Source: Archegozetes longisetosus (Eukaryota; Arthropoda; Arachnida; Sarcoptiformes; Trhypochthoniidae). From it: a stretch of DNA of 64,000 nucleotides. Positions 51,760-64,000 of the stretch are shown piece by piece; position 1 is the first letter of the stretch; the number at the start of each line of letters is the position of its first letter. The notes under the pieces were generated by a model, which was not told where the DNA came from, made no database searches, and was given only the letters and a program-made list of their open reading frames with translations. A program made the position numbers and the translations under genes. Location: assembly GCA_018873245.2 (NCBI GenBank), contig JAEMBT020000006.1:4981855-5045854 (forward strand). Direction: 5' to 3'.

Positions 51760-52135
51760 CTTTAAAGCCGTTTTTTAAATGCTTCTTACTAGTACTTGTT
51801 AGCGTAAAAAACTAACCATTTCGTATGAATTAATATCTTTTATTACTAAAAGTTTAGCTCATATTTTATTGAAGACAAAAATCCCAGAGTTTATAAGCGT
51901 AAGAGTTAATCACCGAAGCCATGACTTGGTAGACTTGGAATTTTCCCAGTACTGATGACATTTTAGTAAAGTATAAATCGGTGACCGACTCTTACATCAT
52001 TCTGGACTTCTTGTCTTAAATGAAAACAAAAGATGAGCCAAACCTTAATTAATAAAAGATATTAGTTCATGGCATAGTATAACAAACAGTTTGCTGAAAG
52101 TCACCAGTACTGAAGAAATCTCAAGTCTTTGAATG
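51760..52135. repeat. Diverged fold-back repeat
   Basis: The left half and the inverted right half share a series of blocks: ATTAATATCTTTTATTA against ACTAATATCTTTTATTA, TAGCTCAT against TGGCTCAT, and GTAAGAGTTAATCACCGA against GTAAGAGTCGGTCACCGA. The symmetry extends about 180 bases each way. It looks like an old MITE or inverted duplication. No target duplication is seen. Confidence 0.55.
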
Positions 52136-52438
52136 TAGTTTTTATTCAAAAATAATATTAAATAACTTATGTAAGTATTTTTATAAAGTCTATTAATGAG
52201 AAATAAATTATTATGATTTAGTGCTTATGGTTTTTATCACACTACACAATAGTTTAGAAACTTATGAAAATCAACTTGGCGTTACTTTCTTTTGATTTTG
52301 TGTCACTATAAGTCATAACTTTAGTTTTCAGTTTATTAGTTGTGCTCTAACTTCAATGTGTTTTATGTGAAATAAAGGTTTTTATTACAGTCATTAAGAT
52401 TTGGCAAGCGAAACACTTCATTTCGTATTAATTGAAAA

Positions 52439-52640
52439 ATGAAATTGTCTTGGCATAGGTACAGTTTACGACGAGGCCTCCTACTTCAGTCAAATTCGGT
52501 ACACACACATCCGAATCTGTTACCTGAGTCCAAGCACGAAGGAATTTTTATTCGGAAACAAATGGTTTGCGAGAAATTCGACCTTACGTTCTCAATTGAA
52601 GTAAGGACGTGGTGCGAGCTACCCGCAGCAGAGTGAATTA
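52439..52640 (+). other. GC-enriched patch, possible promoter or untranslated exon upstream of CYHR1
   Basis: A short island of higher GC and CpG content lies about 1.1 kb upstream of the CYHR1 start. It is open for 65 codons but matches no known protein. A non-coding first exon, promoter or unrelated insertion are all possible. Confidence 0.25.
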
Positions 52641-53757
52641 ACCCAACTAAGTCATTTGACTTTACTTTGACTTAAGTTAAATTATATCCGCAGTCAACAA
52701 TCATTGACAAGCTCACTACTATGATCAATATAAGGTCGAATGTCTCGCAATCCATTTACTTGCCAATACAAACCCTTTTATATTCTGACTCAAGCAACCC
52801 AAGTACGTAAGTCTGCTTAATTTGATCAAAGTCTGAAAGCCTACTTGTAAACTACACTTAAGCTAAAACCCTTGTTTCTAGGAACAACTGCTTTCAAGGT
52901 AAAATCTTAACTAACATTAAAATGATTTTCAAAACTAAAATTTTGTTAAGATATTAAAGTTCGTGAATAGTTTTTACTAATTGTTTATAAGTTTTGATAA
53001 ATCTCTTGGGCATTTTCAAGAAGTAGGAAATAAACAAAAATATGAATCGCATGACTGCTACTTTGACTCAAACCTAAATAGATTCCAAACACAAACAATA
53101 CTTTGGGTGTAAAGCCTTGAGATAAGAAAATCATATGATTTGTAGTTTTATGTTCGTGTCATACAATTGACTCGGTGCTACTAAACTGTAAAGAAGTGCA
53201 TAGAAAATGTTGAGTCAACTTCTATAAGATTAACTAGTGAAAAGTCCTTTAGGGCGAATGCCATTGAGTTAGACAATATATGTTACTCAATTACGCATTC
53301 TATTCTAACAAAGCTTCATTTCTGGTTTCCATTAAAGTCCATTTCAATTTCATATAAAGCAGTAAAATAAACTCAAACAAACATTCAAATAGATAAAACA
53401 AATAGAAACGTAGTTTATGGTACAAATAGTGAGTAAAACAGCTGTTGTTTAGGCTTTTCTGTGAACCGAGAGGGACAAAATGAGCTGATGGAAAAAGGCA
53501 TAAGTATAGGGCTTACTTGTGTACGACATGTACCTTTCTCTCAGCAGTTCGATTATTTACCATAAGAGAGTGAACCAAAACATTACGGCTTTAAATGGAA
53601 GAGACAGTGAAAAAGTATTGAATGTTATGCGAGAGATATTAAAGTGTTATTATAGGGGGAATAGAGACAGAGATAGGGATCGAGTTTGGCTTTCTCTCTA
53701 TGTTCTCACATATGAAAACTGAATAACAACAAAACCTATAGAAATATATCATAAGAA

Positions 53758-56700
53758 ATGGAGTCATCGCTTGTTATGATCGAACCAAATAATAATAATA
53801 ATAATAATAATAATTCGAGTAATAATTTAAATATTAATTCAATTAGCGATAGAATAGAGAGCGATGTAATGAGTATTACTGAAGAAATTGTAGCAGAAAT
53901 GAGTGATAGTCTTAATAACAGAAGTGACGACAAATTCAATGACAACGAGGACAGTGATTTGTCGCCTAAGAAGAAGTTCAAAAGTGATGGCAGCAAACAT
54001 TTGATTAAAGAGAAACTCGAACAGAGATTAGGTGGCATTCTCTGTTGTGCCGTTTGCCTCGATTTACCCAAATCTGGAATCTTTCAAGTAATTCATTAAA
54101 CTATTTTTCAATTCATTTTTTCATATTTTATTTATTTTTCATTTATTATCTTTAAAAAACATGAATACAATTGAATTATTTGTGTGATCTACTCATTCAT
54201 ATGACGTTTGTTTGTATGAATTTCTGCTACTTTTCAGCTATTATTCTCGTCCATTTAAATTGCATTTATTTTGTTTTTTATTTGCTTTATTTTTGTTTAT
54301 TAAATATTTGACAATTGAGCTCTTTTTTCTTAAGCACTCAGTAGTCTATTGATATGATATCAATTGGTATTGAATTATTTGACATTTTGAAGTATTTTTG
54401 ATTTGAATCTAATTTTGATTACAAAATATTTATTATTGATATTTTTACTATTTACAACATTCATTATAATTCAATTGTTTATTTCTCAATCCTTTAACAC
54501 TTGATTCATATCTACTCCAATTATATTTATTGAGCTATTTATAGGATTTTATTATCAATTATTTAGAGAAAAGTATCGATAACTTGACTTTTGAAACTAA
54601 TCCAATTTCTCTTATTTATTGTATTTTGTATTGAAATTGTTTTCTAGTATTTATTACAATATTTATAATTGATATCTGATTGAATCGATCATTATTTGCC
54701 ATAATTTGTATAAATGCATAGATTTTGTCATAAAATTAATCCAAAAATGATGTAATGATTCGTTAAATATTATAATTTTGAAAATAATGTTTTTTCAACT
54801 CTAGTTGTAATTAAAAGTGAATTACAATGAAATTTGATCTCATTTTATGTAAACTATAAACAAATAGTGATATAATTATAATAAATAAAAATTGTTTGAA
54901 AAATAATGACAAAACTTTACAATTAGTTTAATTAAAACTGAAATCTACTCAACTATTGAGCAATCATTTGATTCATTGCCATAAGAATGAAAAGCAATTT
55001 AATTGTCTTAATATAAAAAGCCTTCAAAAACCTTAACCCATATAATCGGGTGAAAAGTTTGCGTACAATTGCTTTTCAATGACAATATCTGTAAAGCGAT
55101 AACAATTATACTAAACTAAAATAACTATAAAAGTTGAACTAATAAATGATATTAAAACTATTAATTTATTTATAAAGTGTACGAATGGTCACTTGATGTG
55201 TGCCGGATGCTTCACCCATTTGTTGGCTGACGGTATTCAATATCATGTCTAAAAAATATCTAATCTTTCACTCTTTGAGTCTATATTTTTATGTATTAAC
55301 AGCTCGTTTGCGCGACGAGACCGCGACCTGTCCCAACTGTCGATGTCTTATATCGAGAGACTCGTGCTCCAGAAATTTGGCAGTCGAGAAAGCAGTTTGC
55401 GAACTTCCAGGTCTTTGCAGATTCTGTAATCAAGAACTACCTCGAGCTCTGCTTGACAAGCATCAACAAGAATATTGCGATGAGAGGATCGTCAGATGCA
55501 GTTTTGCCAGGATTGGGTGTCCCTGGAGTGGACCATATCATGAATCTGGTATTTATGTAGATGTTTATCAAATTTATTTGAATGTTTCACTTTAACCTCA
55601 ATTAGACTTCAGTTTTAACTAAATGTTTCTCACACTCTTAACAGTTAAAGACTTCTTCCTGTATGTTGTAGAGATACATGGTTTCTGTGAACACTTATAA
55701 ACAAATTTGTTTGAATTTAGATTTTAAAACCAATTTATTATCTATTTGCGTAACAGTGACTATTTTCTGTGAAGATTGCTATTTCTTTTTTAGTGTGTAC
55801 TAATTGCAACATAACTACAGATATTAGGTTTAGAAGAAAATTAATTTTTATAATGATTCAAAATTCTAGCTTAGAGGTCAGATTATTTAGAGAACAATTT
55901 TATTTTTCATTGAGCACAGTTTTATTTTTTACATTCTCCAATGACATGTGAATTAAGGTTTTTGTAATTATTTGTGTTTATGTTAAGGCTCTCACGCAGA
56001 GACTTGTTCACACCCGGATAAGAGCGGACGCGAAGTTCTCGAATTCTTGTTGGCTTTAGATAAAGAAGCGAATGAAGAGAAGAAGTTATACGACTCGATA
56101 TTCGATTTGCTATCTTTTGAAAAGATAACATTCAACGATTTGCAATTAAAACCCTATCGAACTGATGAATACATTCATAAATTGTATTACGAGACTTCAA
56201 GGTTTACGGCGTTCAACACCCAATGGGTCGTAAAGGCGAGAGTCAATGACGATCAAAGAGATCCAACACAATCGTGTGAACGACAATTGAGTTATCAGAT
56301 TGTGCTCAAGAGTAAATTGACGGCTCCGATGGCAATTCATTATCTTGTTCTTAAAGTAATTGAAAATTTTCCAGATATAATATCGTTACTCTAGCATTTT
56401 ATCAGAATATTAATCTATTTTACCTTCTAGTCATCAATGATCATTAACTCATTTATGTTTTGCTAGTTTTCGAACCTTGACCGCAAAGCTTTGGTTAATC
56501 ATTATCTAATATTTTACTTTATTTTTCTTCTCACTAAATCAAGTGTCAACACTTGGTCTCAACAATCATTTCTCGTATTCTTTAGTTAATTAAGAGTTTA
56601 AGACTGATTTCAAAAATGGCTTTTCTAATTTGAATTAGTTATAAAAATCTAGATATAATAAATATATTTAATTTTTGAACTTAGGGCCCCTTTGGAGACA

Positions 56701-56858
56701 TGAAACTTCATCCACGCCTTCATAAACACGAGTTTAATGAATCGAATACCGAAAGTCCGTTTTCAATAATCTCATTGCACGACTCGGCGGAATGTAACAA
56801 ATTATTAGCATCGAAAGCAATCAACTTTCGTCTAATTATGTTTCAGATGCAAAAGTAG
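53758..56858 (+). CDS. CYHR1: Cysteine and histidine-rich protein 1 (CYHR1/ZTRAF1) homologue
   Basis: Zinc-finger protein with a RING-like N-terminal finger and a TRAF-type finger. In mammals CYHR1 is cytoplasmic and binds galectin-3; its biochemical role is poorly defined. Five exons: 53758-54087, 55178-55232, 55303-55548, 55988-56355 and 56685-56858 (TAG). They total 1,173 bases, giving 390 residues, and every junction keeps frame. The RING-like segment runs [15 protein letters not shown], then [18 protein letters not shown], then CPNCRC. It is followed by a TRAF-type finger ([28 protein letters not shown]). The long C-terminal part ([21 protein letters not shown], then [17 protein letters not shown]) matches the conserved CYHR1 tail. 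Residues from about 10 to 22 are a poly-asparagine run from an AAT repeat, and the following 70 residues are acidic and low-complexity, so the N-terminus looks lineage-specific. Starting at the first ATG is the simplest choice. Intron 1 is 1.1 kb. Confidence 0.93.
53788..53817 (+). repeat. AAT trinucleotide repeat inside CYHR1 exon 1
   Basis: About nine AAT units in frame give a poly-asparagine tract near residue 12. It is a likely length-polymorphic site that does not disturb the zinc-finger domains downstream. Confidence 0.9.
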
Positions 56859-58437
56859 TTATAATTTAATGCATTCTCATTAAATTTTAGTTTCATTTTA
56901 TTAGCTTTGTTTCTTTCCTTATTTCCTCGAATGATTAATATAATTATAATTTAATCAAATCAAATCACAAGAGAGTGAACGATTGAATGCTACTAAGAGT
57001 GATAATAATATAGAATTTTTAATGTAAGGAATAGGAAGTGATTTACTATATAGAATACCATTAATGCCATTATCAAAGTCTGAGTTGTTATTAGTTTTGA
57101 GTGCAAACAATATTTGCTCGTGTCATGTCTTTGAACGTTATTTCATTAGTATAGAAGCAATTTTCATGTAATATATAATATAAATGTTGACTGTTTTCAA
57201 ATATGGTATAGTTTTTGTTTTAATTTTTGAATATTATATATTTGTCACTACGTTTAGTTCTCTAAATCACAGTATTAACCATTAGATTATCTCATGTTAA
57301 GGCTTTCCAGAATTCAGGTCTTCAGATGAATTGTCATTTAATAAGCAAAGCTTTTCTCTTCATAATAAAGACTGTATTCTTGTGGATCACATTCACTTCT
57401 ATTACTTTCTACTGAGAAAAGCATTTGCAAATTATGGATATTTAACAAATACTAATTCAATCAGTTTGTTTGTATCAAATATAAATTAATAATGAGTTGT
57501 TCAGTTTTTTAATTGCTTTTTTCTCATTTCAAATAATGATTTAGTCTGTATTTGATGCCATATATGCAATCATATCATTTAAATATTGTATTTAAACACC
57601 ACATCATTTCAGGCTCAAACAATTCATACTTGAATGCAAGACATGAATAATTTTGTAGTTATGAAGACAAACTCAATCCATAATACCCATAAACTGAAAG
57701 CCAAAATTGAGTTCAGAAAAGCTAACATTTGATTAATATTGACTGAAGAGTAAGAAATGTGTTAAAAGTTTCTAGCTATAGTTTAAATTAAAACTTGACA
57801 ATAAAAATATTTTTTAAGTTGAAGCCAATTATTTTATTTTGTTGTTAATATTAAATAATAGTTTGAAAGAAGTGGTGAAAGAAAGTTTGAGAATAGATTT
57901 GTAATTGTAATACATAAAAATCATAGTTTCCTATTAACCAAATTAAGGATGTGTTAATGAACTGAATGTATAAGTGTTTCCTCTCAGAGTATCTTATCGT
58001 AAGTTGAACTCACACGAACAAATATACAGTAAAGTGTTTTTGCCTATAAGTTAGAGCTAGTAATCAGAATCAGTTGATCCCAACCAAGTAGAGAAACATT
58101 ATATTAAAATCTATGAAAAAGGAGTACAACATATTTAACTAGTTTAATACACTAGTAGTGATTGCGTTGCAATTTTCGTATCGAATGCACTAAATTTTCA
58201 GTATCTTAGGGTCTGATAAGTGCTTGAGATAACATATAATCTATTATTTTTATAGCTAAAGGTATAATTTATATTATGTGCGTTAATGACTTTTTTGACG
58301 CAATGATCTTCTGGGTAAATGGATGGACGATATTTTTCTATTCAATTGAAAATTTTAGCAAATTTAAGCTAATTTCAAGGATTTTAATTAAATAAATTGA
58401 ATTTTAGCTCAATATTGCAATAAATTAAGGATAAGTG
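56859..58437. other. Intergenic region between CYHR1 and the phosphatase
   Basis: AT-rich DNA that must contain the CYHR1 3' untranslated region and the phosphatase promoter, both genes being on the plus strand. No clear TATA box or polyadenylation cluster could be assigned with confidence. Confidence 0.5.
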
Positions 58438-61400
58438 ATGTCAAAAAGTAAATTAACATGTTTCTGCGATTGCACTTTAATAACGGTACTGTTTTTGTGC
58501 ATAATGAAGACTAACTCAGCTCAAGTAAGTTTTTGTTGCTACTTAAGAATTCAATCTTACATTAAGTTTATTTAATTCATTATTCATCTCATTCTTACTA
58601 ATGCACTGACGCAAAGATCTAGTTTGAACTTGATCAAAACTTTTCAAGATCAGTATGTTTTCGAAATAATACAAAAATATTTCGAAAATTTGATTGTGAT
58701 TAAAATTCTATCAAACTCTCTCAAGTTGACTGTTGATTAATTTTAATACCTAGTAGTTGTGCATCAGTTCAGAGAAAGACAATTCAATAATCTTCAATCC
58801 AACTAAAATAAAACTATTTTGTTGATTTTTACAGGAAAATATGCTTCAGATTAAACAAAGATATAATAAAACAGGATTCAATTTTTCAAAAAAGATTGAT
58901 CATCATCCTTCATTAGTTGCTAATGCTAATAGAAGTACGGATTTGGACAGCAGTAAATATGAAGTTCATGATCCTGTCAAACCTAATGATCAAATTGAAT
59001 CAAATATTCTTAATATAAATTTATTTACGTCAAAAAATAATCAGAAGATTCGTGTCAAAAATATGAATGAAGGTATTGCTCAACTAAATTCTATTGAAAA
59101 TGGTGATGTTACGACAAATGACAAAGAGATCTTTAGTCATCCTACTAAACCATCCATTATAAATAGTGATTATATGAATGAAAATTCGTACTCCTCAGGG
59201 CCTAAAAATTCTCCAGAAGTTAGTAAAACATATACAAAAAGCGCTATTAAGCAAGCTTTTAATGATTCGACAATGGATACAACTTTTAATGAGATTGAAT
59301 CTCATGTGACAGATATGTTTGTAGAACAAACAACCTTAAAAGACTCAAACACCGAAGTGATTATCGCTGGAGCTGCACAAGTTGTGACAACAAATACCAA
59401 AACAGTAACAGAAAATTTGCCTCAAACAATTACATCAGTGGCTAATAGTTCCAGCGAGCCTGAAGATGAACCCACAACTAGTGACAGATGTGATACTTGT
59501 ATTGAAATGAGGCATAGTATAACTGATGAATATGTGATCGTTAAGTGGGAACTAAAACCAGAACGTCCTATAAATTTTCGATTTTGTCTGTATTTAAGTG
59601 ATAGGGGTTGTAATCATAGTGTTTCAAAGCTGTGCGAAAGTTCAGATGAAAATTTGAAAAAGTGTTCAAATACTAGTAGCAGTGAATGTAAATTGAGTAA
59701 ATATGAGACAAATTTAGACTATATAATTGGTTGGTATGGTTGCAATGATAATAACAAGAACTATACGAATTGCACCTCTTATTTTATTAAATCAGATAAT
59801 GAGCCTGGGAGTGACAACAAAGCACTAGTAATTGCATTGGCAATTGTTTTACCACTTATTATATGTGTCGCAATTTTTGTGGCCATTTTTTACAATAAAA
59901 AGACAAATACCTGGTAAGAAATACTAATGGGAAAGTGAGTTCTCATTAATTTTTTTGTTCAATTTCCCTTTTGTTCCTTGCAACAAATCAATATTTTTTA
60001 ACTCAAAATTAGTTATCATTTGCGTGTCTTTCGAATTTAGTTTAGGTGTGAAAAAATTGAAACAAATCCCGTTATCTAGAAGTAGCTCAAGGAAACGACT
60101 CGATAAGATGCCAAGCGATGGAAGTACTGCTATTAACATGGATGAAGTGGAGTCCAAAGTCAATACAAAGTCAAAACCGATTCTTATAAATGATTTTGGC
60201 GCATATTATCGACAAAAAAGCGCTGATTCTAATTTAAAACTTGCCGAAGAATTTGAAGAGATGAAAAGTGTTTGCTCTACGAAGAGATCAACCAGAATTT
60301 CACAGATTCCGACTAATAAATCTAAAAATCGTTTCGTTAATATTTTGCCGTGTGAGTACAAACTTGAATGCTTGCCAAAGTTTTATCGCAAGTTTTATTT
60401 CTTTTTTTAACAATAAAAGTAAGGAATTTTACACTGTATACAACTTCTATAGTCACTTAATAAGAATCAATTGAGAAACACTTCTAATTTATCTGGTTAC
60501 TCTTTTCTAGATGATCACTCCATAGTTGAACTCCAACTAAAAAATGGTGAGTTAGGCTCAGACTATATCAATGCAAATTTTATCTCAGTAAGTCTATTAA
60601 TACAGAATTTTAATTTATGATTTAGTGAAGTTCAAGATTTAGATATCTAGTTAAGAAGCACCAATTTTCTTAGTCTTTTCAATTTAGTTTTATTATTCAC
60701 AAATTGATTGCTTATTTCTACCATAAAAGTTTTGACCTTAGTACAAAAAATTATTTATAAATAAATCGAATAGTTAAACAAATTGCCTCAAGTAATGAAC
60801 TTCTTTAATCAATTTTTCTAACTTTCGAACAAATAGTGATTATAGACCTTGAAGTTGTTTTTAAAATGCAAATCTGAAAATTATTAGAAATTTTCAATAA
60901 GAAATCAATTCTTTTTGTGTTAAAATCGAGATGAGAATATACTTTAAGACAAGTTATACATAAGTGAAGCTCAGTTCAAGTGATAATTTTCAACCAAATT
61001 TGCTTTCGAAAGTTGCATTTTAAGTGTTTGTCGATATCAATAGCCTAAAGACACTGAGTCTTGTCTCACGCCAAACATTTATCATATTCTATCTTTAAAA
61101 TGAGTTGAATTGATCTTCTTAATGAATGAAAAGATAGATGAAAAGTACCCAGTCCTAAAAAGTTGATGCCTCAATAAATATTTGCATAAATTCTAAAATA
61201 AAACAAATTTTCTTAACGAGAACTAAAACTAACGTAAGGACTGCAAAACTCGTAATTGACGCTAAAACTTAAATTCTTATTGAGAGGCTGAGTGGTAATA
61301 CTTGAACAGGATTTACATATTCGTATATCTGAGCGTGGGTTAGATTTTCAAAGTGTAAGGTATTTAAGAATATTACATGTGATTTGTGCGATACATGTAA

Positions 61401-63944
61401 TAGCAAGTACTTCAAATTAGAGCCTTTTTGTGATTGAAAAGACTAAAATTTCAATTTGACAGAGAAATACGCACGTCGAATGTGTTTATTTCTGTTCAAT
61501 AATCTCTTTAAGGATTAGATCTGAAAAGTATTATTATACTATATGCTCAAAGTAGAAATGGATTTCATTTTATTGTTGATTATTTAATTTTTTCTGTCCT
61601 AATTCCTCTTTCGTCATAATATATATGAGAGATGAGGCAAAGTTTTTCCTTTCATTGACTAATAGAGAACATGCTTAGTTGCATAACTTTGAAGATCAAA
61701 GTTAGCTCAAGTTTAATCGTTTCACTTTGTCTTAATTAGACCTTAACTGTGTGCAATATTCGGACAAATCTTTAAAATGTGTGTTCAAACTGAAGTTGTC
61801 TTAAGTGATGAGCTGTGATCTTATTGTTGTATCTCTTGCTTTCCTAATCTTACACTTAATAATACAGAAAGTTAGGCATCCTTGTGAGCACGCATTAAAT
61901 ATACATAATACTAGTATTAGTTCTAACTTGTAATTAGCGTTAGACTTACGTCAAATACAGCTATACTGATGAATACAGTTAAACAGTTAATTCCAATTTT
62001 GAAAGAACTTTGCTTGAACTTCACTTTAAAAACATTACTAAAATATTGAAACACGTTTTAATTAAATTTAATTGACTCGAAGGGATACAATTCAGATAAA
62101 GAATACATCGCATGTCAGGGACCACTCAGATCAACTGTCAATGACTTTTTTCGGATGATTATTGAACGAAATGTAAAAATAGTCGTTATGTTAACGCAAT
62201 GCATTGAGAAAGGAAGGGTAAGTGACATTGTCATTCCAAAAATTGGTGCTTCAAAGTAAAAATTCTAAACATATCTTTGCCTAAATCATAGCAAAAATGT
62301 GAAAAGTATTGGCCGAGTAGCGATGATTTGGAAGAATCAAAAGATTCAACGACTCCAACCTTAGACTTTGATGATATATCGGTAGAACTGCTGAATGAAA
62401 GAACTGAAAATGATTTTATTATTAGAGATCTTAGGCTTGTAAAAGTGAGATTAAAGTCTATTTTGATCTTCAATTAATTGAATTCAGATCTAATTATTAA
62501 TTTGGACGCTTTAGGATGATTCATATCACTTATTAACTCAATTCCACTTCAGTCAGTGGCCTGATTTTGGTTGTCCTCAAAATCCATTATCACTCATTCA
62601 TCTCATTGAAGTCATTCGCAAACACTTAGATACAATATCACTGGAAAGCAGTCAAGAGCAGCAAGACAAAAATTGCCCGATTCTTGTTCATTGCAGGTAA
62701 GATACTGAAAAAAAAGGTTAGCTTCATGCTTAAAAATATTTCGCAGTAAAATTACAGTAAAATTAAAAAGATCTTAAACCAATAGTTGCTGCTAAAAATC
62801 TTGTTTCTAAACTAATGTTCGGGTGACTTTGATTTACAATTTTAGTCAAAAGTATTTTAACTGAAATAAATGTAGAGATTCATATGCTGACAATACAACT
62901 GCTTTTATAAATAGTAAAATTAAAAAGAGTGAGTCAAAGAGAAAATACCTCCTATTGAAGCAATTTCTATTGAAAGTCTGTAAAAGTAATATTAAAATAC
63001 ATATACATAATCTGTTATATGCGGTGTATATAACAGAAAAGCATTGAAAATGTGTAGGCCGTAAGAATTATACGATTGATATGACGAACTGAAAACCTGC
63101 ACTTAGACGCAATGACTTTCCCCAGAATTGATAAAACTATAACCAAAGTAAATGTAATATTTGTTTGACATGATGGTTAGCGCTGGCGTGGGTCGAAGCG
63201 GAACATTCATAGCTGTCGATCGAATCTGGCAAAAGCTGTACAAGATTGGGCTCAGTAGTGACCGATCATGGAATCCAGATACTACTATTGATGTCTTCGG
63301 CACTGTTTGTGACATGAGAAAAAATAGACCAAATATGGTTCAAACAGAGGCAAGTCTTTTGTGCGTTGGAGGAGCTCTTAAGCTATTAGTGTCTACATTT
63401 TATTAGATTGTTGTGTTTATTAGATTATGAACTTTCAATTTTTATACCAAAACTATCGGTTTTCGATATCGAATCAAAAGTTGGATCTATCTATGTTTAG
63501 CTGTTTTTCAAAACCCATATCCAGAATATGAGACAAATTGAGGCTTAATAGGAATATAACTAGATTAAAATTGTCTTACTGCATATACAAATAGTAACAA
63601 GCACAATAGTTAGATATTTAATAGTTTTATCATTAACTATATAACATATTAAGAGTACACTAGGTTTTGTTTACTAACCGATAAGTTAGTGTTTATTTTG
63701 TAACAGAAATGTTTCAGCTTCAGAAAAGATAGTTTTTTTTAGAAAAATGAGACCAAACTTTACTTAGCAAAATACTTGAAAACTGCAATTCACTGCAATC
63801 AGTCAGTCAGCATTAGTTTTTCAATAGGAATATTTTGAAGCGTTGGTCGAAAGACTTTCATCTGGTGTCATTTACACTCTGCACAGCTCTCACACAAGCC
63901 TCAAAACATTAAACCTACTCAATAATAGTCTTAAATGTTACTGA
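58438..63944 (+). CDS. Receptor-type tyrosine phosphatase with one PTP domain (R3-like, Ptp10D/PTPRJ relatives)
   Basis: Type I membrane enzyme that removes phosphate from phosphotyrosine on cytoplasmic targets. Exons: 58438-58524, 58835-59913, 60041-60351, 60511-60587, 62083-62217, 62292-62444, 62515-62696, 63181-63349 and 63828-63944. They total 2,310 bases, giving 769 residues, with all phases consistent. Exon 1 encodes a signal peptide (hydrophobic [10 protein letters not shown], ending NSAQ). Exon 2 holds a Ser/Thr/Asn-rich stalk, a Cys-rich possibly FN3-like domain and a transmembrane helix ([20 protein letters not shown]) followed by KK. Catalytic landmarks: [31 protein letters not shown], the WPD loop SQWPDFG, the signature [12 protein letters not shown] and the Q-loop MVQTE. 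The signature cysteine is the last complete codon of exon 7. The last intron has a GC donor (GAG/GCAAGT). One PTP domain plus the KCEKYWP and VVMLTQC patterns favour the R3 group. The ectodomain is shorter and has far fewer FN3 repeats than Drosophila Ptp10D. Confidence 0.92.
63350..63827 (+). other. Probable GC-AG intron in the phosphatase gene
   Basis: The Q-loop MVQTE ends exactly at GAG/GCAAGT, and the next plausible exon begins after TTTTCAATAG with [13 protein letters not shown], the expected family continuation. There is no GT donor at this junction. The rest of the donor (AG/GCAAGT) is otherwise a strong consensus, as GC donors usually require. Reading through instead would add 18 different residues and a stop at 63403. 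Confidence 0.75.
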
Positions 63945-64000
63945 TTTTCTCCTATAGTAAATTGTAACTTACGTATTACTCTTGTTTACATCTTTGTGGG

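Larger units (their letters stand above)
42200..52400. other. Gene desert of about 10 kb
   Basis: No exon with family resemblance on either strand. It contains the MITE at 48684-48970, the fold-back at 51760-52135 and short AT repeats near 43405-43420. Two segments near 46740 and 48310 share a loose block (GACTACTGTTTAAAAAG against GACTACTGTTTGAAAAG), suggesting an old local duplication. It could hold distant enhancers of the bHLH gene, but nothing specific is visible. Confidence 0.5.

Noticed and set aside
53736-54071. 111-codon minus-strand frame with poly-Leu
   Set aside because: Antisense shadow of CYHR1 exon 1 and its AAT repeat.
1-64000. tRNA, rRNA, CRISPR arrays and bacterial-type operons
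   Set aside because: No tRNA cloverleaf with both internal promoter boxes, no rRNA, and no spaced direct-repeat array was seen; gene structure is eukaryotic.
1-64000. LTR elements, Polintons and LINEs
   Set aside because: No reverse transcriptase, integrase, capsid or polymerase motifs and no long terminal direct repeats were recognised; all identified mobile elements are DNA transposons or MITEs.

Overview
This window is eukaryotic nuclear DNA that is strongly AT-rich. Its genes are split by many GT-AG introns, and the intergenic space is long and packed with small DNA transposons. There are no operons or ribosome binding sites. An arthropod is the best guess: the genes are animal-specific (two RYamide/NPY-type neuropeptide receptors, an achaete-scute-type bHLH protein, a CYHR1 homologue and a single-domain R3-like receptor tyrosine phosphatase). 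One mobile element also carries TTAGG-like repeats, the arthropod telomere motif, but this is only weak support. I could not name the species.

Layout. 1-10,600 is non-coding, with an inverted-repeat element, a (GA)n microsatellite and a possible kinase relic. 10,620-12,214 (-) and 20,452-27,324 (-) hold two paralogous rhodopsin-class receptors with the same three-exon architecture and the same splice phases. The C-terminal tail exon was not found in either. Between and inside them lie a Merlin-like composite, two hAT-type MITEs and several fold-back elements. 28-38 kb is a transposon graveyard: a DD37E Tc1/mariner relic split by a later hAT insertion, a separate DD34E Tc1-like relic, and a fold-back element related to one in the second receptor's intron. 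39,898-41,442 (-) is the achaete-scute-type gene, with a candidate promoter near 41.8 kb. 42-52.4 kb is a gene desert with scattered MITE remains. 53,758-56,858 (+) is a complete five-exon CYHR1/ZTRAF1 homologue. 58,438-63,944 (+) is a complete nine-exon receptor tyrosine phosphatase.

The genes do not form a functional cluster. The receptors, the proneural-type factor and the phosphatase would all fit nervous-system roles, but nothing in the sequence shows that they act together. Exon models were built by hand from splice consensus, reading phase and family motifs. The CYHR1, phosphatase and bHLH models each add up to a whole number of codons, which is good internal support. The most notable findings are the tandem receptor pair, the nested hAT-in-mariner insertion with an exact 8-bp target duplication, the Merlin-like composite with exact 8-bp flanks and a perfect 61-bp inverted repeat, and a probable GC-AG intron in the phosphatase.
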